Shown here piece after piece: positions 54,992 through 63,584 of a stretch of DNA of 64,000 nt (the first letter of the stretch is position 1; every line of letters begins with the position of its first letter). The notes beneath the pieces were generated by a model, which worked only from the letters and a program-made list of their open reading frames with translations, was not told where the DNA came from and made no database searches. The stretch is from assembly GCA_030272585.1 (NCBI GenBank), contig BSYQ01000001.1:5084001-5148000 (forward strand), written 5' to 3'. Position numbers and translations under genes: made by a program. The DNA is from Bryopsis sp. KO-2023 (lineage: Eukaryota > Chlorophyta > Ulvophyceae > Bryopsidales > Bryopsidaceae).

Positions 54992-55373
54992 CAGTCATGG
55001 GCTGAACAGGACAGGGTTCTGTGCGGGTTCTGTGCACCCTGTGCAGGTCTGTCCTGTGCAGCGGAATTGCACAGGACAGGACAGGACCGACTGTCTGTGC
55101 TGTGCACAGATCAGACCTGTGCTGCACAGGTGAGCAGACCTGCACAGCACAGCACAGAACTGCACAGAATCTGCACAGAACTGCACAGAAACTGCACAGA
55201 TTTTGCACAGAATCTGCACAGAACTGCACAGAAACTGCACAGATTTTGCACAGACCCTGTCTGTGCTGTGCTGTACAGGTCTGTGCACCTGTGCAGCACA
55301 GGTCTGACCCTGTGCACAGAACAGACTGTCTGTTCTGTCCTGTCCTGTGTACAGGGGTCTCAGCCCATGTCTG
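54992..55373. mobile_element. hAT-type MITE of CTGTGCACAG-repeat family (F6) within an exon
   Basis: Termini CAGTCATGGGCTGA and TCAGCCCATGTCTG, with the exact 8-bp duplication CTGGGGAG (54984-54991, 55374-55381). The interior is degenerate TGCACAGAACTGCACAG and CTGTGCACAG units, with a direct repeat at 55151-55255. Element plus duplication is 390 bp, a multiple of three, and no stop occurs in the host frame. The hAT-2 exon stays open through it. Confidence 0.9.
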
Positions 55374-55754
55374 CTGGGGAGGGGGAGGGGGAGGAGGACA
55401 TGGAGAGGATGAAGATGCCCCGGGCAACAGGAGGAGGAGATAGAGAACAAGGGAGAGGGGGGTCATTAGGAGGGTTGTATGAAGGGGAACTGGATTTCCT
55501 TGATGACAGCCCGCCCCCATTCAGGATGGGTACACCGCCACCACCCATGGAGAAACCGGGTCAAGGTTCTGCAGGAAAGGGCCCTTCAGGTTCAGAACCA
55601 TCACAGGCATCACAGGTGAGATAAAAGGAAAACATGGAAATGATAAGTTAAAGGTCGGGATGGTATGCAAACATGATCCAACCACTGCCTGGAAGTGGAT
55701 GATTTAAAAACTAAGAAGTGCTTTCCTTACCCAAAAATCCATGCCCTAGTCCTC

Positions 55755-56130
55755 AGTGTGACCTATCTAGACCGGAAAAACAACCGGTTCTGGACAAGCG
55801 TTGATGCCTGTCCAGACAGTCAATAGCCTTTCCTGGACAGGTCCAGCGCCTGTCCAGACAGGTCTATCCTGTCCAGACAGGCCTGTCCTGTCCAGACCGG
55901 GTAAATCACCGGCTCTAGACAGGTCCAGCATCTGTCCAGACAGGTATATCCTGTCCAGACAGGTATATGACCTGTCTAGGATAGGTGGATTACCTGTCCA
56001 GACCGGAAAAACAACCGGTTCTGGACAGGCGTTGTTACCTGTCCACACAGGTGTCCACCTGTTCTAGACAGGATCTAACCTGTTCCAGACAGTTCATATA
56101 CCTGTCTGGAGAGGCTAGTACCTTTCCACA
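55755..56130. repeat. hAT-2 family repeats inside its transposase intron
   Basis: CCTGTCCAGACAGGTC, CCGGTTCTGGACAGG and related units in both orientations, the same vocabulary as the subterminal repeats at 52195-52460. They fill the intron between exons 3 and 4. Confidence 0.7.
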
Positions 56131-56279
56131 CAGAATGCCTCCTTCATGCTAATTGTTCTCTGTTTCCTTGTGTCCAGGGGGTGAGGAGGAAGAGGAAAAC
56201 CTCGGCAAGCGCTTGGGTCAAGCGGCTGTTCCAAAAGCCCGACGGCACCCTCCATAAAATAGTGATTTTACTGAGGGGG

Positions 56280-56667
56280 TGATACGAACGTCCGTCGTAT
56301 GACACGCGGTTCGGCCCACTCACCCAACACGTGGTTCGGCCTGACAGTAGTCGGACCGAACCAGCTCACCATCATCATAGCCACACAATAAGGGAGAGGG
56401 CCAGGCCGCCTCTGAGGTGGCAACCCTCAGTTCGGCCTGGAGCCTCACATTCAGCTTAGGGTCCATTAGGACACGGCCAAGGGGCCATTAGGACGCTGAG
56501 TTGGATGAAAGGGTTGGACAGGCTGTCGGCCCGGTCGAATACTTATTCGGCCCGGACCACAGCCTCATTGTAACTTGGACACATTGTAAAGTTCCTTGTT
56601 TGAAGTGTATTCCGTGCTCTAGACGTAAGTCCACTCGACTAGTCTATTTGTTCCAACGTTTGTATCA
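56280..56667 (+). repeat. 5' LTR of Ty3-C
   Basis: 388 bp, starting TGATACGAACG and ending GTATCA. TTCGGCC recurs many times. It shares TGATACGA with the non-coding LTR element but little else. Confidence 0.75.
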
Positions 56668-56669
56668 AC

Positions 56670-56681
56670 TGGTTTCGGAGC
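56670..56681 (+). promoter_or_regulatory. Primer-binding site of Ty3-C
   Basis: TGGTTTCGGAGC, two bases after the LTR end; its position fixes the LTR border. Confidence 0.8.
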
Positions 56682-56712
56682 CGAAGCCGGAACCAAGACC
56701 CATACCACCCGT

Positions 56713-57192
56713 ATGTCGAACAGCCACCCTACCTCGCCCCAGTTCTCCGCCGGCACACACGAACACCCGACTTCCCGTTATCTCACGGTGCCAGAGGAGC
56801 TGGTCGCACCACATTGGAGAAGGTTTTACATCGACCAACTGGCCTTTTGCTACGGCGGCCCAAGCGTTATCGAGGGCGTACCTCCCGGACTTGAGGGACC
56901 ACCTATTCGAAGGCCGAGCCCCGTACCACCACCTACCGGGCCGAACGACAACGACGACACAGAAAGTGTCGGAAGCTGTGACTCCTGCTTCACAGAGGAG
57001 GAAAGAAACGACCCGGAGTTTCTGCGTTTCTACGCTGAAGTCCAGGAGCACCTACGCAACCGGCGGGCAAACTCGGCCGAGGAACCCCTTCGCAATCGGG
57101 ACCCACGGCTCGCACACGGAGTCCAACCATGGACCTCATACCGTACGAGCCAGCCGAAGCCATCGCCTATCCCGACGGAGTGGAGGAGATGA
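56713..57192 (+). CDS. Ty3-C possible pre-gag ORF (ORF0)
   Basis: 159 codons from the first ATG after the primer-binding site, overlapping the gag start by 64 nt, with gag in the -1 frame. The composition looks coding: proline-rich middle, then an acidic segment (DNDDTESVGSCDSCFTEEER) and DPEFLRFYAEVQEHLRNR. No known domain. Ty3-A has no equivalent, its gag starting 145 nt after the LTR. It could be an N-terminal Gag extension reached by frameshift, a small separate protein, or chance in GC-rich DNA. Confidence 0.45.
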   Translation: MSNSHPTSPQFSAGTHEHPTSRYLTVPEELVAPHWRRFYIDQLAFCYGGPSVIEGVPPGLEGPPIRRPSPVPPPTGPNDNDDTESVGSCDSCFTEEERNDPEFLRFYAEVQEHLRNRRANSAEEPLRNRDPRLAHGVQPWTSYRTSQPKPSPIPTEWRR

Positions 57193-59369
57193 GCGCTGGG
57201 GACAGTATGAGCCTGGGGACCGAAGAAGATCCCCCTCCGGTGCAAGGCGTATTTGTGCAAAACAATATCCAGCACAACGTCCAGAACGTGCACCACGTGG
57301 AGGTGAACCAAGACGAGACCTCTATCACCGTAGCCCAGCTGGCGGCCAACACCGAAGAATGGGCGGGACGTACTCAGGCCGAACTGTACCAAGCACTCAA
57401 CGAAGTGCGAGGAGAACTCCATCATACCCGCGAGGAAGCCGAAGCTCGACAATGGCAAGTGGCCAACGAACAAGCCGAAGCTATGAACACGGCCCTCGAG
57501 AACCAGAGAGCCGAACTGGAGGATCATCACTGGGAGGACCGCGTTCGGCTGGAAGAGGAGTTCATCCGACGGCTCGAGCACCTCAAAGCCGAGAACGGGC
57601 ACCTTGTGGCCGAAATGGAAGAACGAATGCACCTGGCCCAAGAACGTGCGGCCGCCAAGGCAGCTCAAGATTTCCAAGACCTTGGAGCCCGGACCGAAAG
57701 GCTCACGTTGCAAGTGGCAGACCAGCGGGCCGCTGTCGAGACGCTCGGGGTCGAAACAAAGTGTCTACGGGAAGACTACCCATCCGTGGACGAGCTCGTG
57801 AAGTTATGGTCCAAGCAAGTTCCAGCGCAGCCCCAAGTCATTCCTGTGTACATGGCCGGAGCCGGAACCCAAACTGTGACCCAAACTACACAAGCGCCAC
57901 CCGGACCACCCCCGTCTTTCAGTTTTCAAGACGCGCCCCTTGTTTCTCCTATCATCAGCAATGCACCCGCGGTACCGATTCTCGTGCCACCCAGTGGGGT
58001 GCCCAGCCAACGGCGAGCCGTACCACCACCAGGACCTGTCATTCGAGAGCCAGGTTTTGCACCAACGGGCGGGCCGAGGCCGAGCCGAAGAGACCTAGCG
58101 GCCGCCGCAAGGCCACCCAGCGGTCAGAACCAAGCCACCAATCCTACACCGCCATCCGGCCAAGGACCTCCCATAGCACCACGTCAAGAACCACCCCCTG
58201 GACCCAGTCAACCACAGGGAGTTGGAGCTGTCGGATTCAATTCGGGAACGGACCCGTTTGCGGGCCTGGGTTCCTATGCCTCAGTTGGACAGCAGGACCC
58301 CAACTCCGGATTCCGAGACGCTCCAAGAAGACGGCGGCCAGGAGGAGGAGGCGGGGACGATGGTGATGGAGGTGGTGGGCCGAATGGACCAGGAGGATCC
58401 GGTGGGCCGAATGGACCGGGAGGAGGACCAAATGGACCTGGCGGCGGGCCGAACGGACCTGGAGGTCCCGGAGGACCTGGCGGACCGGGAGGACCATTTG
58501 GACCACAATTACCCGGAGGGCCACCAGCAGCCGGAGGCAACGGATTGAGACAAGTCAAGATACCAATGCCACGAGCTTTCAACGGCACCGCGAATGTCAC
58601 GGACTGGCTGATGCGCATGGGCCGATGGTTTCGCGCCCAGGCCATTCCAGAAGAGCTATGGCTTCAGGTCATCTGTGCCAACACAGAGGGCCCTGCAGCC
58701 GAATGGATGAATTTGACCGAGCTCAAAGTAATGGAGGGCCGAAGACAGCCATTTGCCGACTGGCGCTCGTGGGCCGAGGAGGCTCGAAAACTGTTCCAGC
58801 CGACGACAACCTCTGAACACGCCCGAGTCGAGTTACGAACCCTGAGGCAGACGACCTCAGTAAAGGACTACATCAAGCGCTACAACAGCGTTTGTTTCAG
58901 GATCCCGGATATGAGTGAAGCGGAGGCATATAGCGCATTCACCGCAGGCTTGCGTGAACCGATCCGAAGTCAAGTTGTTGGCTTCATTCGTGACGACGTG
59001 CAAGCCGCTATCGAAATGGCCGAACGGCTCGATGGTATCCGTGGACTTCATAACTCGAGTGGAGGCCGGGGTGGAGGAGGTCATCAGCGTTGGAATCGAA
59101 GATCGAGAGTGAACAGTATTGGCGACAAAACCGGAGATGATCGTCTCAACTACATTGGTGGGAACCGCGGCCGGGGAGGTTCAAGCCGAGGCCGAGGCCG
59201 AGGCCGTGGCCGCAGTGGGGGAAGATTTGGAGGACGAGGAGGTGGAGGCCGATCTACCACACCAAGTGGAAGAGGAGGCCGGGGTGGAATATCATGCTAC
59301 TTGTGCGGAGGAGATCATGGGATCAGGAATTGTCCCAAGCTCTCGGCCGCAAAGCGTTCGATAAACTGA
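57129..59369 (+). CDS. gag: Ty3-C Gag
   Basis: 746 codons. N-terminal coiled coil (about 60-215, WAGRTQAELYQALNEVRGEL), P-rich linker, and a Gly/Pro tract of GPNGPGG repeats (about 400-470). Then the Gag core (about 475-640, IPMPRAFNGTANVTDWLMRM, FADWRSWAEEARKLFQPTT) and an RGG-rich tail with a zinc knuckle CYLCGGDHGIRNC. The knuckle is CX2CX3HX4C, one residue short between the second Cys and the His compared with the usual CX2CX4HX4C. The architecture matches Ty3-A Gag. Confidence 0.9.
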   Translation: MDLIPYEPAEAIAYPDGVEEMSAGDSMSLGTEEDPPPVQGVFVQNNIQHNVQNVHHVEVNQDETSITVAQLAANTEEWAGRTQAELYQALNEVRGELHHTREEAEARQWQVANEQAEAMNTALENQRAELEDHHWEDRVRLEEEFIRRLEHLKAENGHLVAEMEERMHLAQERAAAKAAQDFQDLGARTERLTLQVADQRAAVETLGVETKCLREDYPSVDELVKLWSKQVPAQPQVIPVYMAGAGTQTVTQTTQAPPGPPPSFSFQDAPLVSPIISNAPAVPILVPPSGVPSQRRAVPPPGPVIREPGFAPTGGPRPSRRDLAAAARPPSGQNQATNPTPPSGQGPPIAPRQEPPPGPSQPQGVGAVGFNSGTDPFAGLGSYASVGQQDPNSGFRDAPRRRRPGGGGGDDGDGGGGPNGPGGSGGPNGPGGGPNGPGGGPNGPGGPGGPGGPGGPFGPQLPGGPPAAGGNGLRQVKIPMPRAFNGTANVTDWLMRMGRWFRAQAIPEELWLQVICANTEGPAAEWMNLTELKVMEGRRQPFADWRSWAEEARKLFQPTTTSEHARVELRTLRQTTSVKDYIKRYNSVCFRIPDMSEAEAYSAFTAGLREPIRSQVVGFIRDDVQAAIEMAERLDGIRGLHNSSGGRGGGGHQRWNRRSRVNSIGDKTGDDRLNYIGGNRGRGGSSRGRGRGRGRSGGRFGGRGGGGRSTTPSGRGGRGGISCYLCGGDHGIRNCPKLSAAKRSIN

Positions 59370-62300
59370 AGGTCCGGGGCGCGAGGCCACCTACCCTGGA
59401 CACAAATGCGGGTGGTATCAGGGCCGAGGTTCCGGAAGATTTTGGGGAGGAGCAAGCAGAAGGAATAGATGATAGAAAAATGACCAAGAGAGTTACTTGG
59501 CCGGACAAGGCGGAAGAGCATGAAAAACGGATAGACACTAGCTCCAGCTCGCATAGTTCCAATACTGCAGCGCGAGCCGAGTCCCATGGAACAGGACTCA
59601 GTGAAGGAGCGGATGATACTGGCCACGCACGGCCTGGGGTATCATCAGGGGAACCACCATCCACTGTACAGCTCGGCCCGCAAGGCAACCGAGGGATGGA
59701 CGGTTCAAATTTTTCTCAAGTGCCGGGGGCACTCAGTCGCGCCGACTCTGCAGTGGCCGACAATTTTTCTTACATCGCCAGGACAGGAAACACCTGTTCC
59801 AAAGGGCGGTTTACTGGCTTCGAGATAGCCATTCAAGTTGGAGACCGACCGGTGAAGGCGTATGTGGATAGCGGAAGTTGGGAAAACTACATCTCAACGG
59901 CAACTCAAGCACGACTGGAATTGGAGGCAACCGGAGAGCACCGCACCCTGGTCATGGCGGATGGTTCCAAGGGCTCAACCCGGGGCCGAGCCGAACATGT
60001 TCGATTTCGATCGGGCCGAGCCACTTTTGTCGCGGATTTTCATATCTTTCCCGACATGGCATACGAGATGATTTTGGGCATCCCGTGGCTTGTGGCCGAA
60101 AACCCCGATCTCTGCTTTCGGACACGGACAATCTCGGTTCAGCGGGGGAAGACAAGGATTTCTCTCCCTCTAGCTATCTCGGGCAAGCCTCGACCCACCG
60201 AGACTATGAGCGTGGGCGACATGGAACAGACATCCGCGGCCAAGCTTTTAAAGGATGCGCGTGCTGGACAGGGAGACGTTGTGATGGTAGTGGTTACCGA
60301 AGCCGAGGCCGAACAAAACGATGAACATACCAAGGATGATATCAGCAAGTTAGTTCGGCCCGAGCTATCAAAAGCGATCACGCAGCTCTTAACGGACTAC
60401 AAGCGAGTATTCGCTTCTGACCTTCCTAAGGGACCACCACCGGTCAGGAACGGTCATGAATTCGAGATCGAACTGGAGGAAGGAACGAAGCCGATCTTTC
60501 GGCCTATGTACAAGCTCTCTCCAGCCGAACTCGCGGAGGTCCGAAAACAGCTCGACTACATGTTGGACCGGGAGCTGATTCGGCCCTCAAAGAGCCCGTG
60601 GGGCGCCCCCATCCTTTTCGCCAACAAAAAGGATGGTGGGCTTCGCTTTTGCATTGACTACCGGTGGATCAACCAGCGGACGGTCAAGAACCGCTACCCC
60701 CTCCCTCTCCCTGAAGAGTTATTGGACCGCCTCCAGGGAGCCAAAATCTTTACTCGGCTGGACCTGCGATCGGGGTATTGGCAGATGCCCATCCGGGCCG
60801 AAGATCAGGAGAAGACCGCTTTTCGGACCCGTTATGGGCACTACGAATACAAAGTAGTGCCCTTCGGCCTAACGAACGCACCCCCGCAGTTCATGGCGAT
60901 GGTGAACGACCTCTTCCGGGATTTCCACGATAAGTTTATGGTGGTCTTCCTGGACGACATCATCGTCTACAGTAAAACGGAGGAGGAACACGCGGAGCAC
61001 CTTCGGCTCGTGCTGGACAAGCTGGCCGAGCATCAGCTCTATGCGAAGGCGTCAAAGTGTTCCATCGCCGTCAAAGAACTGGATTTCGTGGGGCATTGGA
61101 TTTCGGCCGACGGCATCTCCCCTCATCGCAGCAAGACCCAAGCCATTCAAGATTGGAAACCCCTACAGTCTGTGCCGGAAGTGCGGAGTTTTCTGGGCAT
61201 GGTGTCCTACTACCGACGCTTCATCAGGGAGTTTTCACGGATTGCTGCTCCCATCCAGAAGCTCGTCAAGAAGGACCAAGCCTGGGAATGGGGTCCGGCC
61301 CAGACCTCAGCGTTTCAAGAGCTCAAGGACCGACTCACTTCGGCCCCAGTACTCTTGATCCCGGACCCGGCCAAGCCGTATGTTGTTGCCACGGATGCAT
61401 CGGACTTCGCATTAGGAGCTACCTTAATGCAGGGCAGCAAGGACGAAGGTTATCAGCCCATTGCATTTTTGAGCCGTTCCCTGAACTCAACCGAGCAGAA
61501 GTATTCGGCCTACGAAAGGGAACTATTGGGCATCTCCTATGCTCTCGCCCAATGGCGTCACTACCTGGAAGGAGCTCCTGGTGGGACTACGGTGTATACG
61601 GATCACCTCCCAGCTACCCATTTTCTACAGCAACGCGTCCTTTCACGGACTCAAACGCGTTGGTTGAAGTCTGGATCGTTCCAGTCTATCAAGCCGAAGA
61701 TTTTATATCTTCCGGGCCGAGCCAATTTTGTGGCCGATGCGCTTTCTCGCAAGCCACAACTCCGGCTCAATGCGATTTTGGGGGCCAAAATCTCGCCCGG
61801 GGAGGCACAAGACTGGCAAGCCGCCATAAAGGAGGACCCTATTCTTCGACCAATCGTGACCCAACTTGAAGAGGGACGAGCAGTGCAGGGGTACACCCTG
61901 ACCCCAGATGGACTGCTCATGTATCAAGCCAAGGACGTTGGAGCCGAGCCGAAACTCGTTGTGCCGGTTTCTAAACGCCAGGTGGTATTGCACGACCACC
62001 ACGATGTGCCGATGGCGGGACATCCAGGGAAAGCTCGGACAGCCGAGCTTGTGAGCCGAAGACATTGGTGGAGAGGCTGGCGCCGAGCCGTGAACCACTA
62101 TGTCGAATCGTGCCCCACTTGCCAGATGATGAAGACCGAGAATTCCAAGCAGAAAGGGTTGCTACACCCTCTGCCAGTTCCGGCCTACAAGTGGGAGCAG
62201 CTGACGACCGACCTCGTTACTGACTTACCGAAGTCTAACGGGTACACGGCCGTGGCTGTCTTTGTGGATCGGCTCACGAAGATGTGCAAATTCGTCCCGT

Positions 62301-63259
62301 GCACCAAGGAGGTTTCGGCGAAAGGATATGCCGAGCTCTTTCTTTCCAAAGTATTCCCCACCTCAGGGATACCGGAGGTTATCGTGTCTGATCGAGACCC
62401 AAGATTTACGAGCCAGTTCTACAAGGAGTTGTTTCGGCTCGTGGGCACCGATCTAAGGATGTCGACCGCTCACCATCCGCAATCTGATGGACAGAGCGAG
62501 GTAACAATCCGAACACTGGAGAACTTCCTTCGGCCCTACATTGAAGCAAGGCCGGAGACATGGAGCGAATACCTCAGCACGGCCGAATTTGCTGCAAACA
62601 ATTCGGTCAACGCCAGCACCAAATACACCCCTTTCTACCTGATGTATGGGCAACACCCAAGAGGCCTGGAGGCCGACCGGCCGAGTACCAACGTGGAGGC
62701 GGCCGAGGCCATGGTGAGCCGAATGAACCGAGACCTAGAAGAGGCCAAAGCAAACTACGCTTCGGCCCAGGAGACCATGTGTGAGAGCGCCAACAAAAAG
62801 AGGCGACATGTGGAATTCGCAGTGGGACAGGAGGTTTGCCTCCGAAGTGCCCACCTCCCTCTGGCCGTAACCAAGCATATTCCGGCCAAGGTCAGGCGAA
62901 GGTTCATCGGGCCGTTCAAGGTTGAGGCCGTAATATCACCAGTGGCCTATAGGCTCGACCTCCCACCAGGCTGGAGGCTTCACCCTACATTCCACGTCTC
63001 CAAGCTCAAGGAATACAAGCGGTCCGAGGAGTTCGTGCGGGATGCACCTCCCGGCCCGGCTCTCATCGATGAGCTGGATGGAGAAGAGGAATACGAAGTG
63101 GAGGCTATTGTCAGGGAGAAAGGAAAGGGAAGAGGAAAACGTTATTTGGTTTGCTGGAAAGGATACCAACCCCATGAGGCAACATGGGAGCCGAAGGAGA
63201 GTCTGACACATTGTTCAGATCTGCTGGCCGAGTTCGTTGCACGAACGGGCCGAGCATGA
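59294..63259 (+). CDS. pol: Ty3-C Pol polyprotein (protease, RT, RNase H, integrase, chromodomain)
   Basis: 1321 codons from the first Met, in the -1 frame relative to gag with 76 nt overlap. It is probably made as Gag-Pol by frameshift near the gag stop (CG ATA AAC TGA). Protease YVDSGSWENYI (about 190); RT DYRWINQRTVKNRYPLP, active site FLDD (about 552); RNase H TDASDFALGATLM (about 700); integrase zinc motif HHDVPMAGHPG...CPTCQ (about 897-940); DDE in TTDLVTDL, SDRDPRFTSQF and QSEVTIRTLENF (about 972, 1031, 1069); GPFKVEAVISPVAYRLDLP; and chromodomain EEYEVEAIVRE...YLVCWKGYQPHEATWEP (about 1264-1310). No key residue is missing. Confidence 0.93.
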   Translation: MLLVRRRSWDQELSQALGRKAFDKLKVRGARPPTLDTNAGGIRAEVPEDFGEEQAEGIDDRKMTKRVTWPDKAEEHEKRIDTSSSSHSSNTAARAESHGTGLSEGADDTGHARPGVSSGEPPSTVQLGPQGNRGMDGSNFSQVPGALSRADSAVADNFSYIARTGNTCSKGRFTGFEIAIQVGDRPVKAYVDSGSWENYISTATQARLELEATGEHRTLVMADGSKGSTRGRAEHVRFRSGRATFVADFHIFPDMAYEMILGIPWLVAENPDLCFRTRTISVQRGKTRISLPLAISGKPRPTETMSVGDMEQTSAAKLLKDARAGQGDVVMVVVTEAEAEQNDEHTKDDISKLVRPELSKAITQLLTDYKRVFASDLPKGPPPVRNGHEFEIELEEGTKPIFRPMYKLSPAELAEVRKQLDYMLDRELIRPSKSPWGAPILFANKKDGGLRFCIDYRWINQRTVKNRYPLPLPEELLDRLQGAKIFTRLDLRSGYWQMPIRAEDQEKTAFRTRYGHYEYKVVPFGLTNAPPQFMAMVNDLFRDFHDKFMVVFLDDIIVYSKTEEEHAEHLRLVLDKLAEHQLYAKASKCSIAVKELDFVGHWISADGISPHRSKTQAIQDWKPLQSVPEVRSFLGMVSYYRRFIREFSRIAAPIQKLVKKDQAWEWGPAQTSAFQELKDRLTSAPVLLIPDPAKPYVVATDASDFALGATLMQGSKDEGYQPIAFLSRSLNSTEQKYSAYERELLGISYALAQWRHYLEGAPGGTTVYTDHLPATHFLQQRVLSRTQTRWLKSGSFQSIKPKILYLPGRANFVADALSRKPQLRLNAILGAKISPGEAQDWQAAIKEDPILRPIVTQLEEGRAVQGYTLTPDGLLMYQAKDVGAEPKLVVPVSKRQVVLHDHHDVPMAGHPGKARTAELVSRRHWWRGWRRAVNHYVESCPTCQMMKTENSKQKGLLHPLPVPAYKWEQLTTDLVTDLPKSNGYTAVAVFVDRLTKMCKFVPCTKEVSAKGYAELFLSKVFPTSGIPEVIVSDRDPRFTSQFYKELFRLVGTDLRMSTAHHPQSDGQSEVTIRTLENFLRPYIEARPETWSEYLSTAEFAANNSVNASTKYTPFYLMYGQHPRGLEADRPSTNVEAAEAMVSRMNRDLEEAKANYASAQETMCESANKKRRHVEFAVGQEVCLRSAHLPLAVTKHIPAKVRRRFIGPFKVEAVISPVAYRLDLPPGWRLHPTFHVSKLKEYKRSEEFVRDAPPGPALIDELDGEEEYEVEAIVREKGKGRGKRYLVCWKGYQPHEATWEPKESLTHCSDLLAEFVARTGRA

Positions 63260-63584
63260 CTGGAGGAAGCTTCTGATGCAACTGACGAGGGTGATGGGGG
63301 AGTTGGAAGTCATGATGACGAACTGATGAGGTCAACCTCGGCCGGAATGGGACGGTACCTCAAACGAGGCGGTACCTCGGAAGTTCGGAGGAAATTCCCA
63401 TCCCTCGTCACATCAGAGTGTACCTTTCAGTTGCGCAACGTGTCTGACCGGTACCTCATCGGCGAATTTAAAGAGAAGTAACGAAGGCGCTACAGAAAGC
63501 CTTTGTCGATTTCAGTCAAGGAAAAGGAGAGAGAGCCCACACGGCCGAAAAAACAAGAAAAGAAAAGAAAAGAAAGGGGAAGCC
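63260..63584 (+). other. Pol-ORF3 spacer with GGTACCTC repeats
   Basis: Non-coding. GGTACCTC occurs at 63354, 63371 and 63450. It could contain a promoter or splice acceptor for the downstream ORF; that is inference. Confidence 0.4.

Larger units (their letters stand above)
52975..56279 (+). pseudogene. hAT-2 transposase, N-terminal exons, cut by Ty3-C
   Basis: Phase-0 exons 52975-53139, 53371-53451, 54929-55615 and 56178-56279. The first is a Lys/Ala/Gly-rich tail (KGPASKAEGEKGPASKAGG). The third carries VDIFGGSSGNLRKRLRNIAGE, then an in-frame MITE, then an acidic stretch (EGEGEEDMERM). The fourth has RRKRKTSASAWVKRLF, matching KKRKASKHAWVKALF just before the zinc finger of hAT-1, which is the basis for calling this a hAT transposase. 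Ty3-C interrupts the fourth exon at 56279/56280. The catalytic part is not in the window. Confidence 0.6.

Noticed and set aside
54849-55520. 223-codon minus-strand frame and other Cys/His/Gln-rich frames in the F6 MITE
   Set aside because: The CTGTGCACAG repeats are free of stops in many frames; the peptides are repeat artefacts.
56501-58366. 621-codon plus-strand open frame across the Ty3-C LTR, leader and gag
   Set aside because: It crosses the LTR and primer-binding site, is Ser/Arg/Thr-rich without structure, and overlaps real gag in another frame; a shadow in GC-rich DNA.
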